Assembly (NCBI RefSeq): GCF_000005505.3
Contig: NC_016131.3
Span: 70,134,355-70,198,354 of the forward strand
Direction: 5' to 3'
Origin: Brachypodium distachyon
Lineage: Eukaryota; Streptophyta; Magnoliopsida; Poales; Poaceae
DNA: 64,000 nt
In this document: positions 23,036-34,238 of the stretch, in pieces
How positions within the stretch are numbered: the first letter of the stretch is position 1
Layout: every line of letters starts with the position of its first letter
Notes under the pieces: generated by a model
Database searches by the model: none
Seen by the model: only the letters and a program-made list of their open reading frames with translations
Told to the model about the DNA's origin: nothing
Translations under genes and position numbers: made by a program

Positions 23036-24334
23036 TTAGTTGCAGGACTCCCTCGCGAAGCCGACGCGGGAGTTGGCGACGTCGAAGACGACCCTGAGGT
23101 TCTGCTGCTGCAGGTTGGCGAGGACGTTGACGACGGCGTTGACGTTCTGCGGCGCCTCGGCCATGGCCAGGCACGCCAGCGGCGTGGCGCTGCTGTGGAT
23201 GAGCGTGTTCTCCATCGGCAGCGCCAGGTCGAGGCCGCCGTCCATGTGGACCGTCACGGCGGGCGCCACGCCGGCCGCCACCTCGTCCGTGTTGAAGCAC
23301 GTGTCGAACGCGCCCAGCGACGTGTACCCGCTCGGCGCCGCCACGTGGCGCCTGAACTCCTCCCGCAGCGCCGCGTACACGGGCGGCGTCCACCGGGTGA
23401 TCACCGTGCCGGAGTCCACCACCGTGCCGGCCCCCGTGGCCGGGTCGAACGCGAACGAGCCCGCCGGCACTTTGACAGGGGCCCGGCCCACGCTGAGGCC
23501 CGTCACGTTCACGTAGTAGAGCGAAGAGCGGTTTGGGTTCTTAAGCATCGGCGTGTACCGCACGCCCCTGGGCTGGCCGGCGGCGCCGAGGCGGAGCGAG
23601 CCGGAGAAGTAGTAGGACTTGTAGCTGGGCAGGCAGTAGGAGAAGACGCCGTTGTACATGTTCCCGACCTGGGATAGCAAAGCCATGGGCCCGCGGCCCA
23701 GGCCCAGGAGCCCCTGCTTCGGGAGGTTGGCCGTCGGCCCGGACACGGCGCTGACGCACCCGAAGGCGTAGTTGGGGATGGCGTCCTTGCCCAGGTGCAG
23801 CCAGTCGCTGGCAAGGGAGGCCTGGAAGGAGGCGTCGGCGAAAGGTTTGGTGAAGGCGCACATGGGCAGCGGGGCCGAGCTGTCGTAGGGGTCCTGGGCC
23901 GGGCAGGGCTGGCCCTGGAGGACCGTGCACATGGTGGAGGAGCAAGGGAGGGGGGCGTAGGAGGTGGAGTTGGCCGGGGCGAAGAGGCTGCCGCTGCTGG
24001 GGCACGTGCCGCACGGGGAGCAGTGCGCCCAGGTGGCGTCCGCGCTGGTGTCGAGGGCGAGGAGGATGGGCTGGGCCGGGGACCCTAGCCCGGCCCGGAC
24101 CACGTAGGACGGCGGGCTCTGGCCCGACGCGACCGGCGCCGAGGAGACCCCCGTGGAGGCCGCCTTGGAGGAGAGGAAGAGGAGGCGCGCGTCGTCCTCG
24201 CGGGCCAGCGCGATGATGGACTCCAGCGGGGAGCTGGACGGTGGGTGCACGTTGTGGTACACGGACAGGTCGGCCGCCGCCGCAATGGTGGCGATTGCGA
24301 GGAGGAGGATGAGCGGGATTCTGGTGGCCGCCAT
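23036..24334 (-). CDS. Secreted aspartyl protease, AED3/nepenthesin-like, 432 aa, intronless
   Basis: Single open frame from ATG 24334. Residues 1-20 form a signal peptide (basic start, then LILLLAIATIAAAA). A short prosegment is followed by the pepsin-fold A1 domain. First active-site motif at residues 95-97 is DTS (LLALDTSADATW) instead of the canonical DTG; second is VVDSGTVITRW with Asp307. The nepenthesin-type Cys-rich insert follows the first Asp (CSPCGTCPSSG, LPCSSTMC, QPCPAQ), then YAFGCV and GLLGLGRGPMALLSQ. Ends LQQQNLRVVFDV..RVGFARESCN. The DTS form is characteristic of the apoplastic AED3/CND41-related group and not a defect. Expected to be secreted to the apoplast. GC content is very high, as in many intronless grass genes. 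A TATA box lies ~100 bp upstream. Confidence 0.93.
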   Translation of the reverse strand: MAATRIPLILLLAIATIAAAADLSVYHNVHPPSSSPLESIIALAREDDARLLFLSSKAASTGVSSAPVASGQSPPSYVVRAGLGSPAQPILLALDTSADATWAHCSPCGTCPSSGSLFAPANSTSYAPLPCSSTMCTVLQGQPCPAQDPYDSSAPLPMCAFTKPFADASFQASLASDWLHLGKDAIPNYAFGCVSAVSGPTANLPKQGLLGLGRGPMALLSQVGNMYNGVFSYCLPSYKSYYFSGSLRLGAAGQPRGVRYTPMLKNPNRSSLYYVNVTGLSVGRAPVKVPAGSFAFDPATGAGTVVDSGTVITRWTPPVYAALREEFRRHVAAPSGYTSLGAFDTCFNTDEVAAGVAPAVTVHMDGGLDLALPMENTLIHSSATPLACLAMAEAPQNVNAVVNVLANLQQQNLRVVFDVANSRVGFARESCN

Positions 24335-24435
24335 GGCGTGGGAGCTTGGCTTCGGCTGGCTAGCTAGCTTAGGTAGGGAGAGTGTCGGTCACTGTGACTC
24401 TGTGAAGTGAGAGAGTGAGTGGAGGGTGTGATGGG

Positions 24436-24443
24436 TTTATATA
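24436..24443 (-). promoter_or_regulatory. TATA box of the aspartyl protease gene
   Basis: Minus-strand TATATAAA located 102-109 bp upstream of the protease ATG, a normal distance for a grass core promoter with a ~70-nt leader. The TSS is not directly visible. Confidence 0.6.
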
Positions 24444-24449
24444 ACGGGG

Positions 24450-26600
24450 TTTTGGTTTTGGGTGACTGATTATTTTAGGATGTTGCGTGTTTTGTTTGAA
24501 AAATTCTGAAATCTAGTGTTCAGCTGTTTTATTAGAATTTCAAAGGCACGAAGACGAAGCGCTGAATTTCCAGAAAGAAGACATGATACTCACATGAGCA
24601 CATCGCATCCCCTTGTGTCTATCCCGTCGTACTTGAGCTGGAAATTTTTTATAGCCAAAAACTTAAGTTTGGTAGAGTCAACTACTAGGAGTACAACTAA
24701 AAATTAACCACGTTCTAATGGAGCATTTTTCTTTCAAATGTCTTGAGATTCCTATGTACTGATGGCCTCCGACGAGCAGCATTTCACCCTGGTAAACCGA
24801 AATCCAGCGTAGCACGTACGTTCAAATGTCATTCTCTCCTAACAGGCCACTGCTAGGTGCCAGCACAAGTAAAACGTACATACGGCCCATGTGATGTACT
24901 GGTTCCGTTTCATAATTTTTTGTCTCAGATTTGCTCAAAAATGAATGTATTTATTTTAAAAAATGTCTACTAATATTTCGACAAGAATTATGAATCGCCT
25001 GGAGGCTGGAGCAGCTTCTTCACGGGTCAAGAAGGACAAAGGTTCCTCACATTCACATCGATCTCGCGCGCTCGTCGAATCATCACCAGCAGTCCAGCAT
25101 GCAGCGGCAAGTTGGCCTAGCTAGCTACAGTAGCGACGAAACAATCCAGCGCCCGCATTCGTCTTCCCGCACGCAATGACTAGAACCATGCATTGGTGCA
25201 TGCAAGCACATCGATCCGGTCCGGTCCTATCTTGTCCACGTGCTCGTTCGCGGACAGTATGTACGTACAATGCCGATGCGTCACTGTGTATCTCGTATTC
25301 TCGTACGTGTATTAATTCGATCGATCGATCGGTCACACGTGACTCGATCGGATGATGTTGCAGGAGATCACATGAATTGGCCTGGGCCGGGCCTGCACAG
25401 CGCTACGTACATACAGTCAGTGTACACGCGATAGATTAATCTTGGACCATTAACATCATGGAGCAATGTGAGAGCATAGGGATCCGTCGGCCGGACATGG
25501 ACAAGCACGCAGCAGCTGGTATCATGCGGCGCTCGGTCGATCGGCCTTGGCGCATAATCCAATGGGAGTGAGATGCTAATCTCCGGCCGTTTCCTCTCAG
25601 TTGCATCCGCGCATGGTCCGGCGCCCCCTTAATTTCGGTGGCTGCTAGCTACACTCTCCTTCACGAGCAGCATCTCCAGCTCGATCGGAACAATTACGGG
25701 TCGGATAGCTAGCCCGTGAAATCCTTTGAGGTCACGTGTGCAAATCTCTGTCGAAGCACGTCTACTATACTACTCGTGTACTCTTTTCATTTTTTTTTAT
25801 CATCACTAACCCGTCCTTTAGCTGCAGCCTGAAGATTAGGGTCGTTCCACGACTGTACCAGTTTACCAGGAAGTTAATTACGCACGCAAAGAAGCACAGA
25901 GTTAAAGATGATTGATGAATCCACCTGCTAATCTTCGCCGATGCCTACGATCTCTGTCAGACTGTCACCCTCGGCAGTCGGCACAGCAGTCTATTTACCT
26001 CCAAACGACGCCAGGTCACGGGCGCCTTGTTCAGTTGTTGCCTTGCGGGGAAGCGGAGTGCAGACAAAGCTCGCCACCTCGCACGGGATCGCAAAACTTT
26101 GGTCCCTTCTAATTATAATTCACACCTAACAATCCAGTTTTGTTCTCTTTGCACGCGTGCATGCAGATGCAGGTATCAGATCCAATCCCCAAAATGCTGT
26201 GTGAGTCGACCGAGATGAAGCTGCATTTTTCCAGGAAATATCTCCATGAGATTGTTCATTGAACGAATGAGAACGATAAGAAATGTACACCACCGCATCC
26301 TCCTTGCCAAGTGATCCAGTTTTAATAAAGTATGACTGTAGGATGGAAGGGGGTATATAAATTACGCACGTCATCTTGTCTGAACAAATGGAGTGTTATG
26401 TGGGTAACCATAAAAGAAGACCATGGTCGTACTCTTCTGCACTCGGCATCAACCAATCAACCAATGTAGCGATGCTCGTAGAGTGAGCCATATAAACTAT
26501 ACATGCAACACAGTCTGACTCTGATGTCTGTAGTAAAAAGTCACGGCACATCGGCCAGACACATCCGCGATAACGTAGAACGAGAAAGTAACGGGATACA
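24450..26600. other. Intergenic, no gene seen
   Basis: Sequence between the protease promoter and the VPS37 3' end. It contains a degenerate Stowaway remnant at about 24898-24996 (TTCATAATTTTTTGTCTCAGA ... AATATTTCGACAAGAATTATGAA), many GATC/CGATCGATC words around 25315-25340, and otherwise unique-looking sequence. No open frame has recognisable domains. Confidence 0.6.
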
Positions 26601-26624
26601 ACAGAGATGCCACGGCAGACAGCA

Positions 26625-29600
26625 TCAGCGAACTGAGGCCTTGCCAGAGAGATGAAGCAGCGCACATTTGTGGTGGGCAGCGCGGAGCTTCTTGTACTTC
26701 TGCACAAAGGTAGGCAGGTCCATGTCCTTCTCCAGGAACTTCTGGTGCAGCTCCTCAGACTCCTCGTCCAGCTTCACCATTGAACCTGATCAACAGCAAA
26801 AAAGCACCAAGGCAGAGTGTGAGCAGGTCCATGTACTGCTTCGAAGGAACCATACACAAGACGGGAGAACAACACAGGGAACTTGGAGGTGCGGTTGTTC
26901 AGAGCACTTACTTTGCAGCTTGTCAAGGAGTGCAGCAGGGGAGTAGGACTTCATAATCTCGTCCTTTTGCCTTTCCAAGTCGGCCAACCTGTCCTCAGCA
27001 GCAGCTAGTTCTGTAGTTCTTATTATAGTGCACTGCACAAATCACAGATAAAGCTACAGTTTCAGAGAAAAATATCAAGTGCAGAAAACATTATAAGAAA
27101 CCTAATCATCAGGGTATGACTTTCGCCTAGGTTTTCTTATGATTTTGGTTGAAATGAAATTATTTTTAATGACAAAATTTAACAAGTAGCATGACTAGTC
27201 GTGGAGAACTTGAGATGGAGGTGAATGGTGCTGATTACTGAACCTGATTCCTCAGCTCAGAGATTCGTTGCTCCTTTTCCAAATTTTCACCTGTAAATTC
27301 ACCATAAACAATAATATTCCATTAAGAGAAAATCACAAGCTCTTTATATCCTTTTGTACTTTGAAAACACCAAGTAATCTATCGAAATAGATCTCACGTG
27401 CAAGCTGCAGTGTCTCCTTTCTAAGCTCACTGCGTAACTGAAAATAAAGAGCCATAAGTGAGCAAAATCGACAAAAGAACTCCCAATAATTTTGTACTGT
27501 ATGATACACTTATCGCCAAGATGAAGCATCCAGATAACTCATGTTTTAAAATAACCAGTCATCAACAAATATGCAAGAATTATAAAAAAAAATCACCAAA
27601 ATGCAATTAGCACTTAGCAACAGAGGCTCAAGTGAACAGACACCATCTGAACTATTTTATAACACTCGTCCCTTTTAACAAATTAATAATATCTTAAAGT
27701 ACCAAAGCTCACACGAATTTCTACAGTATGTAAGCTTCTGATAATTTAGTATATTAGGAGAAACAGTTAAAACTGGAAGAAAAGCATCTGGCACAAAAGA
27801 AATAGTGGAAAGAATAGTTTGCCTTAGTAAATTATATTCTATTTATGTTCAAACAGAAACATGAACTAATAAAAACCAGGTTAGCCATTCTTAACAGTAG
27901 CAACCGCACTTTGGATTAGAAACAGTAGAAGAAAAGAAGACTAGAAAGTAGCTATCATGTAGAAAAACACTTCAACCACACATCTGTCAGGTCAGCAGCA
28001 CGGATTGACAATGGTACAATACAGCAATACAACTTACATTGTTCTGTGTTTTAACTTGATCGAGTGAATTGAAAAAAGCATTATAAGCTTCTTTATCTTT
28101 CAACAGCCTCTGCAACTCATCAACGCTGCACCAAAAGAAAAGGTAAGAACAAAATGGTACAACATGGTTCTGTATTCCAAGCCAGGTTCTCTTTGCTAAG
28201 ACAAGATAATTAACATACTGCAGAGATGATATGCCAACTTGCTGTCGCAAGAAAAAGTAGCAAATTTAAATTTCAATGTCAAATCTGGGTTTGTTTAGTA
28301 ACAGTGTTACAAATCCTATCTTGTAATACTTTCGTACAGAACTTGCAAACATAAATAAACCATAACCCCCGAAATGCAAAGACTTTAAGGGAACCATACG
28401 ATGAAAATTTGACGGCCCAAGTGGCACAACCATGGAAGCTGCTTTACAAAGTTATTTTCATATTATATCCAGCATTGCCAAAAGACGGAAGGAGTCTTCA
28501 ACAGTGTTAGATACGCCATCCTTTATTAGGAATTAGATGCTATTAATTTTAAGCCAGACGGCTGGATTCTGGAATTATTGAAAACTTTGGTTTCATCCTA
28601 TGATGGAATGGAAAATGACAGCCCTGCATCTGTTATTGTAGTATTAGTATGACACAGTACCAAAAATTTATCAACTTATAAATTAAAATAAAAAGTATTA
28701 GGGCGCCAAGTACAAATTCTCTAAGTCCGAAGATAAACGTATAAATACACACCGTATCATGGGTAAAAACTAAAGAGAGGCTGCAATTTGTAATCCATCT
28801 TTCGTATCAGGTAAGGTAAATATACAAGAACAGTGTTGTATACTAAGTGTTGCAAGCAATACTGAAACATAAGGCTAGCATACCTCTTATCCTTCAAACG
28901 AGCAATTATCCCTGCAGCCTCAGCTGGAGATGGTTGGCCACGCGATGAAGACTGAGAATGATCTGAGGCTCTTTGATGTGGACTAGTACTGGAAGAGCTG
29001 GGCGTGGATGGATGTGAAGATGAACCTACCACCGAGGGAGGGTACCAAGACTGCGTAGGTATGTCCTGGAAATTCGGCTCAGGTTGCTGCTGCTGAGAGC
29101 TGCTGATAGCATTCATTCAACAGAGCCAAAGGAAGTAAGCAAGACAAGCAAAATTTTCAAAGCAAAGCTTAAGATAAAATATACAGTGCCGATTCGCATA
29201 ACTCAGTGTAACTGAAGATCCAACCAATAGGAAATGACAAACTGTGGTAAGATAACTCCGCTGGTAACAAAATAATGTTCCAAACGTGAATTAGGCAAGG
29301 TACCTGAACTGTGAATCACGGACAGATAACATATCATGAACTGACAACTTATTTTCCCAATTACCCAGTATTAGGTTGTGAACAGAAGAGGAAACACAAT
29401 TCATTATACAAGAAAAGGTCAACACTAGCTCTTTTTTTAACGAAAAGGGCAACACTAGCTTCACGGTGTTAGTAATTAAAATGCCACTTATTTGCACCAT
29501 TCCCCAATATTTGGTTCATGGAGAGAGAAACAACTTAACTCAAACAACAGGTAAAACCTAGCTTCGCTAAATTGAAAATAGAACAGCCAGATTAGAACCA

Positions 29601-29669
29601 ATAACACCTAGATAACTTCAAATTACAATTGGCATTAACCTACCCGAAGAGAGGAATTCTCCAGCTCAT
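26625..29669 (-). CDS. VPS37: VPS37 homologue, ESCRT-I subunit, 233 aa
   Basis: Seven coding exons: 29644-29669 (ATG 29669, MSWRIPLFG), 28884-29102, 28038-28125, 27398-27437, 27244-27290, 26912-27032, 26625-26785; all phases agree. The N-terminal third is Ser/Pro/Gln-rich (QQQQPEPNF, SQSWYPPSVV-like PTQSWYPPSVV). The Mod(r) domain follows from about residue 70: SPAEAAGIIARLKDK, VDELQRLLKDKEAYNAFF, ELRKETLQLARENLEKE, RISELRNQCTIIRTTEL, AALLDKL, then VKLDEESEELHQKFLEKDMD and FVQKYKKLR. VPS37 joins VPS23 and VPS28 in ESCRT-I and sorts ubiquitinated cargo into multivesicular bodies. The tiny 26-nt first coding exon is easily missed; without it the model would start at a spurious in-frame ATG at 29116. 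A noncoding leader exon lies near 31163-31390. Confidence 0.92.
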
Positions 29670-30365
29670 TGCACAAGAGCAATCTGCATCAAAAGAAAGA
29701 GAAGGTTATGCATGTTGCAATGTGTGAACCCTTGTCTGGTGACAGGTTATCATTATAATTTTGAGAATATGGTAGGGAATTGTGCACCACAACATTAAGA
29801 ACAAAAATGAGAAGGCACAAAAAACAATTGCATAACTAAAACAATCATTTGATTCTTCAGTTATACATTATAGCACATTGAATTCCCACCCATCATTGAA
29901 ACTGCCATGCTAACAAGACAATACAGCCATATGCTCCGCAGGCTGTGGCTTCAACTTCCAAACTTCCTATGCCCCATTCTTTTCGGCTGCAGCTTCTCTA
30001 GAAGCCAGCTTTAGCTGAATTTCTCAGAGAAGCTGTTACCACAAGAAGCCCTCTGAAACTGTCATGTCTCCTTCTATCTGGCTTTTGGAATTTCGGCTAG
30101 TTGTCTGATTTTAGTAGGAAAAGTCCAAAATGCCCCTGGACTTCGATTGTTTCCACACTACCTATCAGTCCTAAAAATATTGCATGACTAGTGACATTTT
30201 TCATCACGGCATAACAATAGCAAGCTCATACAACTGTTTGGACTTATTTTTTCCACAAAATAGCAAACTGGTAATGATCCTCACTGTATACACATCAATG
30301 AAAGGACAAAATTGAAGCTAGCTATATGGCAAAAGAAAAATCCCAGAACTAGCTACGAACCGTTC

Positions 30366-30989
30366 TAGCCAAAAGTTTTTCTTAAAGCTCAACTCATGCA
30401 ACCAAACTGACATATCTTCAAAGCTTGATTTTATTCAAGAGAAGGGAGTAAGTTTTTGGCAGCACTTTTTTGGGAGAACGTGAATATGTTCTAATCAGCA
30501 ATACAGTCCTTGATTATTCATAAATGGTCCTTGAAGACAAAAAATCTACATATGTATATGTAATGGTGATTCAAGATCAGCAACAGCAAAGACTAGAACA
30601 GAACGGTATGGTAAAGGAAATTTTGTTCTAGTCTTTGCTGTTGTTGCTCAGAGTGACAACAAAATTTCCTTTACCACACCGTTCTGTTCTTGTCTTTGCT
30701 GTTGTTGCTCAGAGTGACAACAAAATTTCCTTTACCATACCGTTCTGTTCTTGTCTTTGCTGTTGTTGCTGATCTTGAATCACCATTACATATACATATG
30801 TAGATTTTTTGTCTTCAAGGACCATTTATGAATAATCAAGGACTGTATTGCTGATTAGAACATATTTTTGCACGTTCTCCCAAAAAGTGCTGCCAAAAAC
30901 TGAGTACTCCCTTCTCTTGAATAATATCAAGCTTTGAAGATATGTCAGTTTGGTTGCATGAGTTGAGCTTTAAGAAAAACTTTTGGCTA
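30366..30989. repeat. Long inverted repeat (foldback) in the VPS37 5' intron
   Basis: The sequence from 30366 (TAGCCAAAAGTTTTTCTTAAAG) reappears as its reverse complement ending at 30989 (CTTTAAGAAAAACTTTTGGCTA). Matching continues inward through CAAAGCTTGAT, the AGCAATACAGTCCTTGATTA-type block and ACATATGTATATGTAATGG to the centre, with few mismatches. Arms are about 240-300 bp, and the centre carries 61-bp tandem repeats. Transcribed as part of the VPS37 leader intron it would form a long hairpin. I find no clear target duplication. Confidence 0.85.
30631..30752. repeat. Tandem 61-bp repeat at the hairpin centre
   Basis: GTCTTTGCTGTTGTTGCTCA begins at 30631, 30692 and (last copy diverging into the right arm) 30753, a regular 61-bp spacing. 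Copies 1 and 2 differ at very few positions. The inverted counterpart of part of this unit lies at about 30575-30630. Confidence 0.9.
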
Positions 30990-31162
30990 AAATGGTGATT
31001 CAAATTATTTTCACACAACGGAATGAAACAAACATGACATAGCAAATATTCATCATCATCCATACAATTGCGTAGAATAAAACCTACTGTCCACACCATT
31101 AAAATCTGAACAAATCACTTCTAATTATTGCAAAGAAACAGAGGAAGGTAACACAGCTATAC

Positions 31163-31390
31163 CTCAGATGCCGTGGGAGCAGAGGTCGGGGACGAGGAGT
31201 CGGGGACGGCGAGGTCGGGGACGAGGAGTTTGGGACGGCCAGGTCGGGGGACGAGGACGGCGGGACGGACGAGGATGCGGCGGGGGGAGGGGGGAGGGGC
31301 GGCTGGGTCGTGAGGAGGCGCAGGGTGGGGGAAAGAAATTCGGGGATGGAGGGTGCGCGAGGTGCCTAGCGTGGGGGCGAGATATTGTTT
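31163..31390 (-). other. Probable noncoding first exon and promoter-proximal region of VPS37
   Basis: GC-rich block ending at a good minus-strand donor (GCATCTGAG then GTATAG; exon end 31163). A matching acceptor TTGATGCAG lies upstream of the VPS37 start ATG at about 29685. This would make a ~1.5-kb leader intron. Within it, 31170-31262 is a minisatellite of ~30-33 bp units (GAGGTCGGGGACGAGGAGT repeated nearly three times). The start of transcription is not determined. Confidence 0.5.
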
Positions 31391-31497
31391 CGGGTTCAAC
31401 TCAGCACAACCGGGTCAGTCTGAGGGCTTATTTTTTCACAGGTGGTCATCCAACCTAACAAACACGCTCTCAGTCGGTAAAAGTGGGACGAGAAGAA

Positions 31498-31651
31498 ATT
31501 TTCTGGGTTTACTCAGTCCACCAAACACACCATATGTGTACAACTAAAATGAAACAAAGGATCTCTAAAAAGAGATTTTCTGGGTTTAGTCAGTCCAACG
31601 AACACACCATACGCGTACAATTAAAATGAAACAAAGGATCTCTAAAAAACA
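31498..31651. repeat. 77-bp tandem duplication upstream of VPS37
   Basis: ATTTTCTGGGTTTACTCAG begins at 31498 and ATTTTCTGGGTTTAGTCAG at 31575. Each is followed by AACACACCATA and GAAACAAAGGATCTCTAAAA. Two adjacent 77-bp copies with a handful of substitutions. Confidence 0.9.
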
Positions 31652-32149
31652 GAGATGACCGAAGAAGCTCGGGAAGACGGTTTTTATCTAATCGACGGTT
31701 TTACACAATTAGAAAAGAAATTCAAGATATTAGGGAAAAAAAGTCTTCTTCTTTTCGATTCATACCTGTTTAAACCTATTAATGCCATATTTTTCTAGTT
31801 CCGGCTCTTAAAAAAAGCTTCAACTTCTCTACCCACGGAAAGCGTGGTGGGGAGAAGCTCTCGGAAAACGACGGTCAGTTTCTGTTGTATGAGCTCGTTG
31901 TCTGAGCTTATGGATGGAAATACCCTAGTATCCCTGGACCGAAACATTAGTGGTCTAACTAGGTGATGTAAGTTATTTGTATTGTTCTGCTGCACATATG
32001 TGCTCGCAAACAATTCCAATCATCTTAAAGTGCTACATATTACGTTTAATATGCCATAGTTGTTTGAGAACAAATGAAATGATACGAAGGTCCTAAAGTT
32101 GTCTTACGGGCAAAAAGAGCTACAGTAAAAGAAACGCATATCAACTGAT

Positions 32150-33250
32150 CCTCATGGTTCGAGACTCGCAACAACATCATCACTGATACGGGTGCGGGTG
32201 GCCGATCTTTCGATGAGATTGATAACTCTCGATTTGGGTAGGAGGTGACGTTGACGATCCGACTATGGCCTAGGAGGCAGCGCCTTAGCAATCGATACAC
32301 CAACTCCAGAGGGTTATTGATCACGCGGGGGCACGATCAACCTGACCACGAAGGTCTTTGTTCCTGCAAGCAATCGAAGAACAAGCAAGAACAAGATAAA
32401 TAGCGGATGCAATCTAAAATTGCGAATATACTATATCAAACCAATGTCTCAACGAGACGATAAGTTGGGGTTCCGAAAGCGGTAAAACAGGTGGTCTAAC
32501 CGACACACGCGATTACACGAAGTAGTAGCGATGGCTAACTTTTAACTAAACAAAACCCAAGGCTACTTAGGGAGGCTCATGGGGTATATAAAGGAGGAGA
32601 GAGAGATATTTTCGTCCACCTTGAATAAGGAGTCCGAAATCCAACTCTATCTCTAACTTTCCTAACAAAGTACAACTCTTTAGGAAACAGAAAAACAGAT
32701 CCTTCAACTTGTTTTGTCCGCCACGGTCAGCACGAGTCGAATCTCTTGATGGGGCCAGATCCGTTGGAAATTTCTTGTAATTACCTTTCCAACAAGTACT
32801 TGTTTGCTTGATTTGGACTCCGGATGCGGCCTGGGTGATTAAAACAAATTCGGGTCTCCTGGCAGCTCGGACCCGAATCGGATTCAACTTTAATTCGTGA
32901 TATCTTTCTCTAGCAAGCTCCGAATCATGTGCCGTTTGATTTGTTGGAAAGTACACTTGAAATCCTTCCCTCTCAGCTGTATGAATGCTTGATTCTTGTT
33001 GGCCCTCCCGTTCGCCTCCATCGTATCTCATCTTGACCTTGGACTTGAAAAACTCGACAAGATGTTTACGTAATAAAACGAGACAAGATAGTAGTAGCTC
33101 CGCCTCTTCATAAATATGACAATGAAAACAATTACTACCTGAATTCACCTGATTATAAATCTTGTCAAATCTTATAAAATTAAGGGTACCAAAGATCGTA
33201 TTCATGGTTAGCATGTCCATATCAATCACGAATGTGCCCACCGCTCCGGA
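32150..33250 (-). mobile_element. LTR-retrotransposon-derived segment (Gypsy-like), minus orientation
   Basis: Minus-strand sequence has the look of a grass LTR and leader: a TATA-like TTTATATACCCC near 32590 and, further on, a stretch resembling common Gypsy leaders (GGAACAAAGACCTTCGTGG at 32347-32365, CGTGATCAATAACCCTC at 32305-32321). A long minus open frame (32567-33241) has no recognisable domain. No pol motifs were found. Class is inferred from resemblance only and the boundaries are vague. Confidence 0.4.
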
Positions 33251-33888
33251 TGCTTAAGCGCCCACACCAGAAGAAAGGCTCGTTGTGTTGAACATATCCG
33301 CCTCTCTCAAACTTGTCTGAAATGCTCATCATATAGCTTGCTATCGTGAATGTAGTTATGCCCACAGGTACATGCAAGAACTATCATCTTTTGGGACTTA
33401 CGTTAGCACCGTGGTATGCCAAGGAGAATTCGTCATTTCCTCTTGAGAACACCAAACGATCTTTCAGTTTAAGGACGGAAAGTTCAATGCATGGCTTTGC
33501 ACTGCTGGAAAGCGAGTTATCAATTTGCCATGACTTCGGCCACACACCAGAAGTACATTGTGAAGTTCTTCAAATTAAGGAAGTCCAAATCTTCTAATTC
33601 AGAGTCATCTCAGCCTTGACTCCTTGAGAACTCCAATGAAGGATTTAAAATGGGCTGCTAAGCCAGCCCATTCTGCAGCCCTGATGCCAAACGATCAATT
33701 GGGTGCAACAAGGCATAATCGTTGTCTCAAGTATGTTCCTATTCACTACAAATTTCATACCCGCGCTGTTGGTTTCCTGGTAGCCTCAAATAACAGACCG
33801 GGTGATGACCTCCGGTAGAAGCACACACCACCTCATCACTTCCACTAAATTCAGATAAAACTCATTTTGCAGGGCTCTCTCGATCAAA

Positions 33889-33976
33889 TACTCCCTCCGA
33901 TCCATAAAAAGTGTCAACCACTTAATACAAATTTTAGTACAAAATGGGCGACACTTTTTAATGATAGGAGGGAGTA
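33889..33976. mobile_element. Stowaway MITE, 88 bp
   Basis: TACTCCCTCCGATCCATAAAAAGTGTC at the left; the right end read in reverse is TACTCCCTCCTATCATTAAAAAGTGTC-like. TA-bordered hairpin, 260 bp downstream of the ATG10 stop. Confidence 0.85.
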
Positions 33977-34238
33977 GCTTTTGAACAAACTTGAAAAACA
34001 CAAGGATGCAAAAAGAAAATTCAATTGCGTGCAAAATATGGAAATCATGTAAAAGCTGTAACTAAGCCACTAGGCGTTTACAAAATTACAAATTGGTGGA
34101 ATTATAATGTGTAACCAATATGAGAATGTTTGAACCTATCCAAAGAAAAATAACAGGTGATCACTTCCCATTTCAGTGACCATAACTGTCACGGCACAAC
34201 CACAGCACAGTAGTACAACATACTGAAAAAGAGTGAAC

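Noticed and set aside
23040..24088. Several plus- and minus-strand frames inside the aspartyl protease
   Set aside because: GC-rich third positions open alternative frames. The 432-residue frame carries all protease motifs.
32567..33241. 224-residue minus-strand frame as a gene
   Set aside because: No domain, lies in LTR-like repetitive sequence, and has no splice context.
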